Shown here in pieces: positions 18,731 to 27,232 of a DNA stretch of 48,370 nt (position 1 is its first letter; each line of letters begins with the position of its first letter). Below the pieces are notes generated by a model. The model ran no database searches and had not been told where the DNA came from. It worked only from the letters and a program-made list of their open reading frames with translations. Position numbers and translations under genes: made by a program. The DNA is from Pseudomonadota bacterium. Its GTDB lineage: Bacteria > Pseudomonadota > Alphaproteobacteria > Rhodobacterales > Rhodobacteraceae. The DNA is taken from positions 80,231-128,600 of the forward strand of contig JAIUPC010000023.1 in the NCBI GenBank assembly GCA_020161655.1, written 5' to 3'.

Positions 18731-19384
18731 CTAGAGATAGGTCCGCGCACCATGGCGTTCGGGGCGGTCGAGATGCGGCGTGGCGCCGAACTGGGTCAGG
18801 TGCAGGGTGCCGTCGGAATAGTCGAACTTGTGGACGGAGGTATTGCCGACGCGCAGGAACATCCGGGCCTTGACCTCGGGCGTGAGGCCAAGCGCGATGG
18901 ACGTCAGGGTGGCGATGACCCCCGTCGAGGTGACGAGGACCGCGCCCGGCCCGTTGGCTGCCGCATCTCCGACGGCCGAAAGGATGCGGGCGCGAAAAGC
19001 CTCGTAGCCTTCGTGCAGGTCGTCGCTGTCGCCGCGCCGCCACATGTCCAGAACCTGCGGGATATGGGCGGCGAAGGACTCGGCGCTTGACGGGAAGGGG
19101 ACGCCGTGCCGGTCGTTCAGCACCTTCGAGAGAAGGAAATAGTCGATCTCGTTCAGCCGGGGATCGGCGTCATGGGGCCGGGCGTCGAGGTTGAGCCCCT
19201 CGGCCGTTTCGCGCTGGCGCCGCAGCGTGCCGGAAATCACCCGGTCAAAGCCGCCGGTGTCGCGCAGATGCTCGCCGAGCCACGCGGCCTGCCGGTGCCC
19301 GAGGTCGGACAGGCGGTCGTAGTCGGCTTCTGTCGTCGCGCCAAAATTGGCCTGGCCGTGGCGGATCAGGATCACTTCGGTCAT
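18731..19384 (-). CDS. Histidine phosphatase superfamily protein with altered second-histidine site
   Basis: This 217-residue protein has the phosphoglycerate-mutase fold, opening MTEVILIRHGQANFG with the nucleophilic His9 in the RHG motif and a phosphate-pocket Arg in SGTLRRQRETAEG. Where most family members have a second catalytic His in a VSHGG-like motif, this protein has VTSTGVI (151-157), placing Ser153 at that position. It follows the response regulator gene with a one-base gap, so all three genes of the minus-strand operon are cotranscribed. The substrate is unknown, and reduced or altered activity is possible. Confidence 0.85.
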   Translation of the reverse strand: MTEVILIRHGQANFGATTEADYDRLSDLGHRQAAWLGEHLRDTGGFDRVISGTLRRQRETAEGLNLDARPHDADPRLNEIDYFLLSKVLNDRHGVPFPSSAESFAAHIPQVLDMWRRGDSDDLHEGYEAFRARILSAVGDAAANGPGAVLVTSTGVIATLTSIALGLTPEVKARMFLRVGNTSVHKFDYSDGTLHLTQFGATPHLDRPERHGARTYL

Positions 19385-19385
19385 G

Positions 19386-20105
19386 TCAGCCCCAACTCAC
19401 GTCGCCGAGGAAAATGTAGCCGGCGCCGTAGATCGTCTTGATGAGGCGCGGGTTCTTCGGGTCCTCGCCAAGCTTGGTCCGCAGTCTCGATATCCGCACA
19501 TCCATCGCCCGGTCAAAGCTTTCGCCCGCCGCGCCGCCCAGCATCTCCTGCATCTGGGCGCGGGAGATCAAGCGCTTGGGGCTGTCGAGGAAAAGCTTCA
19601 ACACCTCGCCCTCGGCATGGCTGAAGGGCACTTCCTCGCCCTTGTCGCTGACGAGGAGGTAGCGGTCGAAGCTCGCGGTCCAGCCGGCGAAATGCGCGAT
19701 GGTCGCGGAGCGGTCCTGATCGGACCGCCCCTTCCGCAGCCGGGCCCGGATGCGGGCGACAACCTCGGCGGGATCGAAGGGCTTGATGATGTAGTCGTCG
19801 GCGCCAAGCTCAAGCCCCGTCACCCGATCTTGCACCTGCGCGCGGCCGGAAATGATGATGATCGCCGCGCCGCTTTCCAGTGCCAGCCGGTGGACCAGTG
19901 CCAGCCCGTCGCGGTCGGGAAGGCCAAGGTCGACAAGGCAGACATCGGGCGCGGTGCGCTTCAGCGAGGCTTCGAACTCCGTCGCGCGGGAGAAGGAGGA
20001 GGTGCGGAACCCGGCCTCTTCCAGCGCGTCCGACAGCATCCGGCGGATCTCCGGCTCATCGTCGAGGATCGCCACGTGGCTGCGCGTGTCGGGGGATTTC
20101 GTCAT
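19386..20105 (-). CDS. OmpR/PhoB-family response regulator
   Basis: This 239-residue regulator has an N-terminal receiver domain with the acidic pair Asp15/Asp16, phosphoacceptor Asp59 in LVDLGLP and Lys108 in YIIKPF. The C-terminal winged-helix DNA-binding domain spans about 135-235 and ends in RLRTKLGEDPKNPRLIKTIYGAGYIF, the standard OmpR signature. It overlaps the histidine kinase gene by four bases (ATGA) and is translated with it. The divergent acyl-CoA ligase/Liv operon is the likely target; a candidate site is described at 22096. Confidence 0.95.
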   Translation of the reverse strand: MTKSPDTRSHVAILDDEPEIRRMLSDALEEAGFRTSSFSRATEFEASLKRTAPDVCLVDLGLPDRDGLALVHRLALESGAAIIIISGRAQVQDRVTGLELGADDYIIKPFDPAEVVARIRARLRKGRSDQDRSATIAHFAGWTASFDRYLLVSDKGEEVPFSHAEGEVLKLFLDSPKRLISRAQMQEMLGGAAGESFDRAMDVRISRLRTKLGEDPKNPRLIKTIYGAGYIFLGDVSWG

Positions 20106-22030
20106 GCAGTCTCGGTCTCGCTCAGGAAGGCGGAAAGCTCCGCCGTCGTGAAGGGTTTGGTCAGGATCGGCAGCCTGCCGGCCTTTGCCCGCATCGGATC
20201 GCCGGGTGGCAGCGCCGTCATCAGGCGGACATCTGCCCCGGTCCCCTGATCGAGAAGCGTGCGGGCGAGGTCAAGCCCCGACATCGGGCCGGGCAGGCCG
20301 ATATCGCTCAGCACGATGTCGATGCCCTGGAGCTTTGCCAGTTCCAGCGCCTCATCGGCACTGCCGGTCTCGATGACGTTGTGGCCAAGGGCGCGCAGCA
20401 TTTCGCGCACGTCGGCGCGGATTTCATGCGTGTCCTCGACCAGCAGCACCAGACGCGGTTCGCTCCGGCTTTCCGGCGCACGGCGCAGGGGCAGGCGCAG
20501 GGTGACGCGGGCGCCGCCCTCGGGCCGGTTGGCGAGCTTCACGGTGCCGCCGGCGAGCTTGATGTGATCGTAGATCATCGAGAGGCCGAGGCCGGAGCCT
20601 TCGCCGCCCTTGGTGGTGAAGAAGGGTTCTAGCCCGCGCCTCAGCGCCTCGTCCGAAAAACCCGGTCCGGTATCGGTGACGACGATCTCAAGCCAGGTTT
20701 CCTGCACCGGGCGGGCGGTCACGACGATGCGGCCGGCCTGCCGTCCGACGGCGTCGCGGGCGTTCAGGATCAGGTTCAAAAGCGCGTCCTGGACTGAACC
20801 TGCGTCGATCAGGATCTGGCCCGCAAGCCCGGCGACGATGATGTCGAGGCCAAGCCCCTCGGGCAGCGACGGCACCGCCATCAGCCTCAGTTCCTCAAGA
20901 AGGACGGCGATGTCCGCCGGCTTCGGCCGCACTTCGCGCGGACCTGAAATGGCGGCGATGCGGTTGAGAAGGGTGCCGCCCCGCCGCGCCGCCGCGAGCG
21001 TGGCGCGGGCAAGGTCGGCAGCGACGGGGGGCAAGTCCTCCGTCCGCTCGATCCGGCCCTGCAGGCCCATGATGATGGTCAGGAGGTTCGCGAAGTCATG
21101 CGCGAGGCCGGAGGTCAGCTGTGCGGCCAGTTCGCGCTTCGCGGCCTGACCAAGTGCTGCGCGGGCCTGCGCTTCCTCGGTGACATCGGTCGATAGAACA
21201 TAGACCCCCCGGACGGTATCGTCGCTGCCGCGGTCGGGTGTCAGCGCGATGCGGATGCGGCGGCCGGAACTGTCATGGGTGATCTCGAAGACATTGGCCT
21301 CACCGGCGCGGGCGCGGTGGAAGCCGGGTTCGATCCGCGCGAAGTTGCGGGCACCGAGCGCCTCCTCGACATGGAAGCCGACGATCTCCGACAGGCTGCC
21401 GGGCATCACCGAGGACAGGCGGCGGTTGGAATAGGTGTAGCGCAGATCCGGGCCGACATGGGCGATATGGGCCGGCATCATCTCCGTCACCAGACGGGTG
21501 CGCGCCTCCATCTCGGTCAGTTCGCGCTTGGCTTCCTCTAGGGCCGCGTTGGCGGCGGCAAGCTCCCGGTTGGCGGCGGAGAGCCGTTCGGCATGGGCGA
21601 AGACCTGCCCCGACAGTTCCGCCGACCGCGCGCGCAAGAGGCCCTCCTGGCGCTTGATGTCGGTGATGTCGGTATAGACCGTCACCCATCCGCCCTGCTG
21701 GAGCGGCGAGCCTTCGACCGAGATGGTGCGCCCGTTCGACCGGGTCCGCTCCATGTAATGCGGCTGGAAGGTGCGGGCCTGTTCGACGCGGCTTTGCACC
21801 GCTGCCTCGGTGTCCTCGACCTCACCATATTCGCCGCGCTCGACAAGAAAGCGGATCGTATCCTCGAAGGTGGCGCCGGGTTGCGTCAGTTCCAGGGGAA
21901 GGTCGAACATCTGCCGGTACTGCCGGTTCGACACCGCGAGCTTCAGGTCGCGGTCGAAGATCGACAGCGCCTGCTGAATGAGGTTCAGCCCGGCCTGAAT
22001 GAGGCGGGCGCGCGGGTCCTCCCTTTCCAT
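20102..22030 (-). CDS. Hybrid PAS-domain sensor histidine kinase
   Basis: This 642-residue soluble kinase senses an internal signal; no membrane segment is visible. Order: PAS 1 (about 15-125, LSIFDRDLKLAVSNRQYRQMFDLP), a coiled coil (about 128-185), PAS 2 (about 184-290), the HisKA domain with His311 in GLAHDFANLLTII, the ATPase domain (N-box NLILNARDAV, G boxes DTGPGFSD and GSGLGLSMIY) and a C-terminal receiver with Asp576 in LSDIGLPG. No Hpt domain is present. I start at ATG 22030, preceded by AAGGAG; an in-frame extension to 22198 has no similarity. PAS-hybrid kinases of this type often control carboxylic or fatty acid use. Confidence 0.92.
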   Translation of the reverse strand: MEREDPRARLIQAGLNLIQQALSIFDRDLKLAVSNRQYRQMFDLPLELTQPGATFEDTIRFLVERGEYGEVEDTEAAVQSRVEQARTFQPHYMERTRSNGRTISVEGSPLQQGGWVTVYTDITDIKRQEGLLRARSAELSGQVFAHAERLSAANRELAAANAALEEAKRELTEMEARTRLVTEMMPAHIAHVGPDLRYTYSNRRLSSVMPGSLSEIVGFHVEEALGARNFARIEPGFHRARAGEANVFEITHDSSGRRIRIALTPDRGSDDTVRGVYVLSTDVTEEAQARAALGQAAKRELAAQLTSGLAHDFANLLTIIMGLQGRIERTEDLPPVAADLARATLAAARRGGTLLNRIAAISGPREVRPKPADIAVLLEELRLMAVPSLPEGLGLDIIVAGLAGQILIDAGSVQDALLNLILNARDAVGRQAGRIVVTARPVQETWLEIVVTDTGPGFSDEALRRGLEPFFTTKGGEGSGLGLSMIYDHIKLAGGTVKLANRPEGGARVTLRLPLRRAPESRSEPRLVLLVEDTHEIRADVREMLRALGHNVIETGSADEALELAKLQGIDIVLSDIGLPGPMSGLDLARTLLDQGTGADVRLMTALPPGDPMRAKAGRLPILTKPFTTAELSAFLSETETA

Positions 22031-22095
22031 CCGGGCTCCTTTCGCCCCATCGCTACCATCCTTCCCGGCATGGGCAAACGAGGAATGGCGGCCTG

Positions 22096-22108
22096 TTACA
22101 ATTCGTAA
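22096..22108. promoter_or_regulatory. Candidate operator between the kinase and ligase operons
   Basis: TTACAATTCGTAA has 4-bp arms (TTAC/GTAA) around a 5-base centre that also partly matches. It is in the 196-base divergent gap between the histidine kinase and acyl-CoA ligase starts, in AT-richer DNA. It is a reasonable place for the response regulator or another factor to bind. Only one copy was seen. Confidence 0.3.
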
Positions 22109-22226
22109 GGATTGCGAAAAAGTCGGGCAAAGGTTCACCGCCCTTATTCTTCGGGTGACGTCCGGGCGGCTTGGAACCGCGACGGGCGTCCGGGGCACCG
22201 CAACGACCGGTGGGGGGAGGATACCT

Positions 22227-24194
22227 TTGGCAGAACCCGCGACCGGCGTTCAACCGCAGTCCATTCCCGGGCTTCTGGCGCGCAATGCCGCGCTCTGGGG
22301 TGATCGGCCGGCCTACCGGGAAAAGGAATTCGGCATCTGGCAAAGCTGGACCTGGGCCGAAACCGCCGCCGAGGTGCGGGCGATTGCGCTGGGCCTGATG
22401 ACCCTCGGGATCGAACGGGGCGACCATGTCGCCATCATCGGGCGAAACCGCCCGGCGCTTTACTGGTCGATGATTGCCGCCCAGATGTGCGGCGCGGTGC
22501 CGGTGCCGCTTTATCAGGACGCGGTGGCCGAAGAGATGGTCTATGTCCTCGACCATTGCGGCGCGCGTTTCGTCATCGCCGGCGATCAGGAACAGGTCGA
22601 CAAGGTGCTGGAGGTGCAGAACCGCCTGCCCGGCATCCACCACATCGTCTATCTCGACAAGCGCGGGATGCGGAAATACGACCATTCCCGCATGAACGCC
22701 CTTGCCGATGTCGCCGCCGAGGGTAGCGCCGGCCATGCCCGCGTCGAGGCCGAGCTTGACCGCCGCAGCGCCGAGCTGACCTACGACCATACCTGCGTGA
22801 TGCTCTATACCTCGGGCACGACCGGCAAGCCGAAGGGCGTGGTCCTGTCGAACCGCAATATCATCGAGACCTCGAAGAACACCGCCGGCTTCGACCACCT
22901 GAGCCAGACCGACGATGTTCTCGCCTATCTGCCGATGGCCTGGGTCGGGGATTTCATCTTCTCGGTGGGGCAGGCCTATTGGTCGGGGTTCACGGTGAAC
23001 TGCCCGGAAAACGCCGCCACCATGATGACCGATCTGCGCGAGATCGGGCCAAGCTACTTCTTCGCTCCGCCCCGCGTGTTCGAGGGGCAACTGACCAGCG
23101 TCATGATCCGCATGGAGGATGCCGGGCGGCTGAAGAAGCGCATGTTCGATCACTACATGGCGATTGCCCGCCGCGTCGGCCCGGCGATTCTTGACGGGAA
23201 GCCGGTCAGCGGGCTTGACCGCTTGCGCTACTGGCTCGGCGATGTCCTCGTCTACGGCCCCCTGAAGAACACGCTCGGCTATTCGCGCATCCGCGTCGGC
23301 TATACGGCGGGCGAGGCGATCGGGCCGGAGATCTTCGATTTCTACCGCGCGCTCGGCATCAACCTGAAGCAGCTTTATGGCCAGACCGAAGCCTCGGTCT
23401 TCATCACCCAGCAGCCGGATGGCGAGGTGAGGTCGGATACCGTCGGCGTGCCCTCGCCGGGGGTGGAGATCCGCATCGCCGAAAGCGGCGAGGTTTTCTA
23501 CCGGTCAGCCGGAACCTTCGTCGCCTATTTCAAGAACCCCGACAGCACCGCCTCCACCAAGGATGCCGAGGGCTGGGTGGCGACGGGCGATGCCGGCTTC
23601 ATCGAGGAAGGCTCGGGCCACCTTCGCATCATCGACCGCGCCAAGGACGTGGGACGGATGGCGGACGGGGCGCTTTTTGCGCCGAAATACGTGGAAAACA
23701 AGCTGAAGTTCTATCCGAACATCCTTGAGGCGGTGGTATTCGGCGCGGGTCGCGGCATGTGTACCGCCTTCATCAACATCGACCTGACGGCGGTCGGCAA
23801 CTGGGCCGAGCGCAACAACATTGCCTATGCCTCCTACCAGGAACTGGCCGGCCATCCGAAGGTCTACGACATGATCCAGGGCCATGTCGAAGAGGTGAAC
23901 CGCTCCGTCGCCGCCGACCCGATGCTCTCGGGCTGCCAGATCCATCGCTTCCTGATCCTGCACAAGGAACTGGATGCCGACGATGGCGAGCTGACCCGCA
24001 CCCGCAAGGTCCGCCGCAACATCATCGCCGAGAAATTCGCCGATCTCATCGACGCGCTCTATGGCGGCAAGGACGAGATCTACACCGAGACCGAAGTCAC
24101 CTACGAGGACGGCCGCAAGGGCGCGATCAAGGCGACGCTGACCATCCGCGACGCGGCGGTCGTCGCGCAGGAGCGGAGGATGGCGGCGGAATGA
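22227..24194 (+). CDS. AMP-forming acyl-CoA ligase (long-chain FadD-like)
   Basis: This 655-residue enzyme activates a carboxylic acid with ATP and CoA. The ATP-binding loop YTSGTTGKPKGV is at residues 194-205. YGQTEAS (near 460) and ATGDAGFIEEGSG with IIDRAKDV mark the adenylation core, and the C-terminal Lys lies in ELTRTRKVRRN. The length and N-terminal AALWGDRPAYREKEFGIWQSWTWAE match long-chain-type ligases. The TTG start at 22227 is supported by GGGGAGGA six bases upstream; there is no ATG/GTG start with such support. The stop overlaps the livG start (ATGA), so the ligase is coupled to the importer. Acid substrate unknown. Confidence 0.9.
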   Translation: MAEPATGVQPQSIPGLLARNAALWGDRPAYREKEFGIWQSWTWAETAAEVRAIALGLMTLGIERGDHVAIIGRNRPALYWSMIAAQMCGAVPVPLYQDAVAEEMVYVLDHCGARFVIAGDQEQVDKVLEVQNRLPGIHHIVYLDKRGMRKYDHSRMNALADVAAEGSAGHARVEAELDRRSAELTYDHTCVMLYTSGTTGKPKGVVLSNRNIIETSKNTAGFDHLSQTDDVLAYLPMAWVGDFIFSVGQAYWSGFTVNCPENAATMMTDLREIGPSYFFAPPRVFEGQLTSVMIRMEDAGRLKKRMFDHYMAIARRVGPAILDGKPVSGLDRLRYWLGDVLVYGPLKNTLGYSRIRVGYTAGEAIGPEIFDFYRALGINLKQLYGQTEASVFITQQPDGEVRSDTVGVPSPGVEIRIAESGEVFYRSAGTFVAYFKNPDSTASTKDAEGWVATGDAGFIEEGSGHLRIIDRAKDVGRMADGALFAPKYVENKLKFYPNILEAVVFGAGRGMCTAFINIDLTAVGNWAERNNIAYASYQELAGHPKVYDMIQGHVEEVNRSVAADPMLSGCQIHRFLILHKELDADDGELTRTRKVRRNIIAEKFADLIDALYGGKDEIYTETEVTYEDGRKGAIKATLTIRDAAVVAQERRMAAE

Positions 24195-25012
24195 ACGCAA
24201 TGAATACCGATGGTTACACCACCGCAGACGGCCGCAGGATCGGGCCGGTGCTGATGGAGATGAAGAACATCACGCTCCGCTTTGGCGGGGTGAGGGCGAT
24301 CACCGACATCTCCTTCGACATCCGCGAGGGCGAGATCCGCGCGATCATCGGGCCGAACGGGGCGGGCAAGTCCTCGATGCTGAACGTCATCTCGGGTTTT
24401 TATGTCCCGCAAGAGGGCGAGGTCTGGTTCCGGGGCGAAAGGCGCGGGCCGATGCGGCCCTATCAGGTGGCCCGTCTTGGCATCGCGCGGACCTTCCAGA
24501 ACATCGCGCTTTTCGACGGGATGAGCGTTCTCGACAACATCATGACCGGGCGTCTGACGCGGATGAAGGCTGGCCTTCTGTCGCAGGCGATCTGGTGGGG
24601 CGTGGCGGAGAAGGAAGAAACCGCGAACCGGGAAAAGGTCGAGAAGATCATCGACTTCCTCGAGATTCAGAATATCCGGAAAACTCCTGTCGGTCGTCTG
24701 CCTTACGGCCTGAAGAAGCGGGTGGAGCTTGCCCGCGCCCTTGCCGCCGAGCCGATGCTCCTGCTGCTCGACGAGCCGATGGCCGGCATGAACGTCGAGG
24801 AGAAGGAGGACATGTGCCGCTTCATCCTCGACGTGAACGATGAATTCGGCACCACCATCGCGCTGATCGAACATGACATGGGCGTGGTCATGGACCTCTC
24901 CGACCGGGTGGTCGTGATGGACTACGGCAAGAAGATCGGCGACGGCACGCCCGACGAAGTGCGGGCGAACCCGGATGTGATCAACGCCTACCTGGGGGTG
25001 GCGCATGACTGA
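24191..25012 (+). CDS. livG: Branched-chain-type ABC importer ATPase LivG
   Basis: This 273-residue ATPase is one half of the HAAT-class importer motor. Walker A is GPNGAGKSS (54-62), the Q-loop lies in ARTFQNIALFDGMS, the signature is the LivG-type LPYGLKKRVELA, and Walker B is LLLLDEPMAGMN. The H-loop is EHDMGVVMDLSDRV. It starts with ATG overlapping the ligase stop. Its sequence is closest in type to LivG proteins of importers for aromatic or aliphatic acids as well as for amino acids, and the neighbouring CoA ligases point to an acid. Confidence 0.92.
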   Translation: MNAMNTDGYTTADGRRIGPVLMEMKNITLRFGGVRAITDISFDIREGEIRAIIGPNGAGKSSMLNVISGFYVPQEGEVWFRGERRGPMRPYQVARLGIARTFQNIALFDGMSVLDNIMTGRLTRMKAGLLSQAIWWGVAEKEETANREKVEKIIDFLEIQNIRKTPVGRLPYGLKKRVELARALAAEPMLLLLDEPMAGMNVEEKEDMCRFILDVNDEFGTTIALIEHDMGVVMDLSDRVVVMDYGKKIGDGTPDEVRANPDVINAYLGVAHD

Positions 25013-25092
25013 TTTCGCCATGACACCATGCGTACACCGGGCGTACACCCCCCGTGCAGACGCCGCCACCCGCCGCCAAGGGGAGGATGCCG

Positions 25093-26079
25093 ATGTCTGA
25101 CCAGCTTCTCTATGCGATGGAGGCCGGCCTCAACGGCTTGATGGCGGGGGTGATGTATTCGCTCGTGGCCTTGGGCTTCGTCCTGATCTTCAAGGCCTCC
25201 GGCATCTTCAACTATTCGCAAGGCGTGCTCGCGCTGTTCGCAGCCCTCACGCTCGTCGGCTTCCAGCAGGGCCAGGTGCCCTTCGCCCATCTCATCAACA
25301 CGATCTTCGGCACCGACCTGGACAACTTCGGCTGGACTTTGCCCGCGGTTGTGGCCATCGTCCTCACCGCCGCCGTCATGGTCCTTCTCGCCGTGCTGAT
25401 CGAGAAGCTGGTGCTGCAGCACCTCGTCAACCAGGCGCCGATCATCCTCTTCATGGCGACGATCGGCCTCGCCTATTTCCTCGAAGGTCTCGGCGACATC
25501 ATGTGGGGCGCCGATATCAAGACGCTCGACGTCGGGCTGCCGCAGGGGATCAACGAGACGGTCGAAAGCGTGACCGACAGCCTCTTCGGCTATGGCTTCT
25601 TCATCGACAATCTCGACATCGTGGCGACAGTGGTGGCCGCACTCCTCGTCGTCTCGCTCACGCTCTTCAGCCAGTATTCGAAGCAAGGCCGCGCGCTTCG
25701 CGCCGTGGCCGACGACCATCAGGCCGCGCTATCGGTCGGCATCTCGCTCCGCTTCATCTGGGTCCTGGTCTGGTCCATCGCCGGCTTCGTGGCGCTTGTC
25801 GCCGGGATCATGTGGGGCGCGAAATCGGGGGTGCAGTTCTCGCTCTCGCTCATTGCCCTGAAGGCGCTGCCGGTCCTGATGCTCGGCGGCTTCACCTCGA
25901 TCCCCGGCGCCATCGTCGGCGGCCTCATCATCGGCATGGGCGAGAAACTGTTCGAGTTCTACATCGGCCCGATGATCGGCGGCGCGACCGAGAACTGGTT
26001 CGCCTATGTGCTGGCGCTTCTCTTCCTCGTCTTCCGGCCGCAGGGCCTTTTCGGCGAACGCATCATCGAGAGGGTATGA
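25093..26079 (+). CDS. livH: Branched-chain-type ABC importer permease LivH
   Basis: This 328-residue permease has about eight membrane segments. Family segments include GLMAGVMYSLVALGFVLIFKASGIFNYSQG and ALRAVADDHQAALSVGI, the cytoplasmic coupling loop. The C-terminal LALLFLVFRPQGLFGERIIERV is the standard LivH ending. It forms the channel with LivM, encoded three bases downstream. GGGAGGA lies five bases before ATG 25093; an ATG at 25087 and a GTG at 25054 are less likely. The 80-base gap from livG contains two copies of CGTACACC of no known function. Confidence 0.93.
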   Translation: MSDQLLYAMEAGLNGLMAGVMYSLVALGFVLIFKASGIFNYSQGVLALFAALTLVGFQQGQVPFAHLINTIFGTDLDNFGWTLPAVVAIVLTAAVMVLLAVLIEKLVLQHLVNQAPIILFMATIGLAYFLEGLGDIMWGADIKTLDVGLPQGINETVESVTDSLFGYGFFIDNLDIVATVVAALLVVSLTLFSQYSKQGRALRAVADDHQAALSVGISLRFIWVLVWSIAGFVALVAGIMWGAKSGVQFSLSLIALKALPVLMLGGFTSIPGAIVGGLIIGMGEKLFEFYIGPMIGGATENWFAYVLALLFLVFRPQGLFGERIIERV

Positions 26080-26082
26080 GCG

Positions 26083-27159
26083 ATGTTTTACCGCGAGGCC
26101 GGCGACTTCAAGACAAGCTACGCCAGTGACAGCCAGACCTTCCCGATCAGGTTCGACCGCTGGCGCTACTATGCGATCCTGGCGGTGGCCTTCGGGGCGG
26201 TGCCCTTCCTCATCAACGACTATTGGGCCAATGCGGTCTTCGTGCCCTTCCTGATCTATGCCATCGCGGCGATCGGGCTCAATATCCTCACCGGCTATTG
26301 CGGGCAGGTCTCTCTCGGCACCGGGGGGTTCATGGCGGTCGGGGCCTATGCGGTCTACAAGCTGATGACCGCCTTTCCCGATGTGCCGATCCTGATCCAC
26401 GTGCTTCTGGCGGGCGGGATCACGGCGGGGGTCGGCGTACTTTTCGGCCTGCCCTCGCTTCGGATCAAGGGGTTCTACCTTGCCGTCGCCACGCTTGCCG
26501 CGCAGTTCTTCCTCGTCTGGCTCTTCAACAAGGTGCCGTGGTTTTACAACTATTCCGCTTCGGGCCAGATCTCGGCGCCGGAGCGGGTGATGTTCGGCGT
26601 GCCGGTCACCGGGGCGACGGCGACTGCGCCGGTCAAGTATCTCTTCTGCCTCTCCATCCTTTTCGCGCTGGCCTGGTTGGCGCGGAACCTGACGCGGGGC
26701 ACGCTGGGGCGGAAGTGGATGGCGATCCGCGACATGGACATCGCGGCCGAGATCATCGGGGTCAATCCGCTGACGACCAAGCTTTCGGCCTTCGCGATTT
26801 CCTCCTTCTACATCGGCGTGGCCGGGGCCTTGTTCTTCTCCGTCTATCTCGGCGCGGTCGAGGTGGGCGAGGCCTTCGGCATCCAGAAGTCGTTCCTCAT
26901 CCTCTTCATGATCATCATCGGCGGTCTCGGCTCGATCTTCGGCAGTTTCGCCGGCGCGGCCTTCCTCGTCCTTCTGCCGGTTCTCTTGAAGAACCTCCTC
27001 GTCGGGCAGTTCGGCTGGGCCACCGATCTTGCCGCGCATGTGGAGCTGATGATCGTCGGCGCGCTGATCGTCGTCTTCCTGATTGCCGAACCGCATGGCC
27101 TCGCCCAGCTCTGGCGGCTGGCGAAAGAAAAACTCCGGCTCTGGCCCTTCCCGCATTGA
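26083..27159 (+). CDS. livM: Branched-chain-type ABC importer permease LivM
   Basis: This 358-residue permease has about ten membrane segments and pairs with LivH. Family signs are YAIAAIGLNILTGYCGQVSLGTGGFMAVGAY near residues 60-90, GLPSLRIKGFYLAVATLAAQF, and the cytoplasmic loop RKWMAIRDMDIAAEIIGVN. The C-terminus has the GGLGSIFGSFAGAAFLVLLPVLL segment. The intergenic gap to livH is only three bases; the binding protein gene follows after 73 bases. All these genes run in one operon with the ligases. Confidence 0.93.
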   Translation: MFYREAGDFKTSYASDSQTFPIRFDRWRYYAILAVAFGAVPFLINDYWANAVFVPFLIYAIAAIGLNILTGYCGQVSLGTGGFMAVGAYAVYKLMTAFPDVPILIHVLLAGGITAGVGVLFGLPSLRIKGFYLAVATLAAQFFLVWLFNKVPWFYNYSASGQISAPERVMFGVPVTGATATAPVKYLFCLSILFALAWLARNLTRGTLGRKWMAIRDMDIAAEIIGVNPLTTKLSAFAISSFYIGVAGALFFSVYLGAVEVGEAFGIQKSFLILFMIIIGGLGSIFGSFAGAAFLVLLPVLLKNLLVGQFGWATDLAAHVELMIVGALIVVFLIAEPHGLAQLWRLAKEKLRLWPFPH

Positions 27160-27232
27160 GGGGCCGCCCAAGCACAAGACCGGCAGAAAGTCCGGCTGTC
27201 CGAGAAACCAGTCCCAAGGGAGGAGACCCCCG

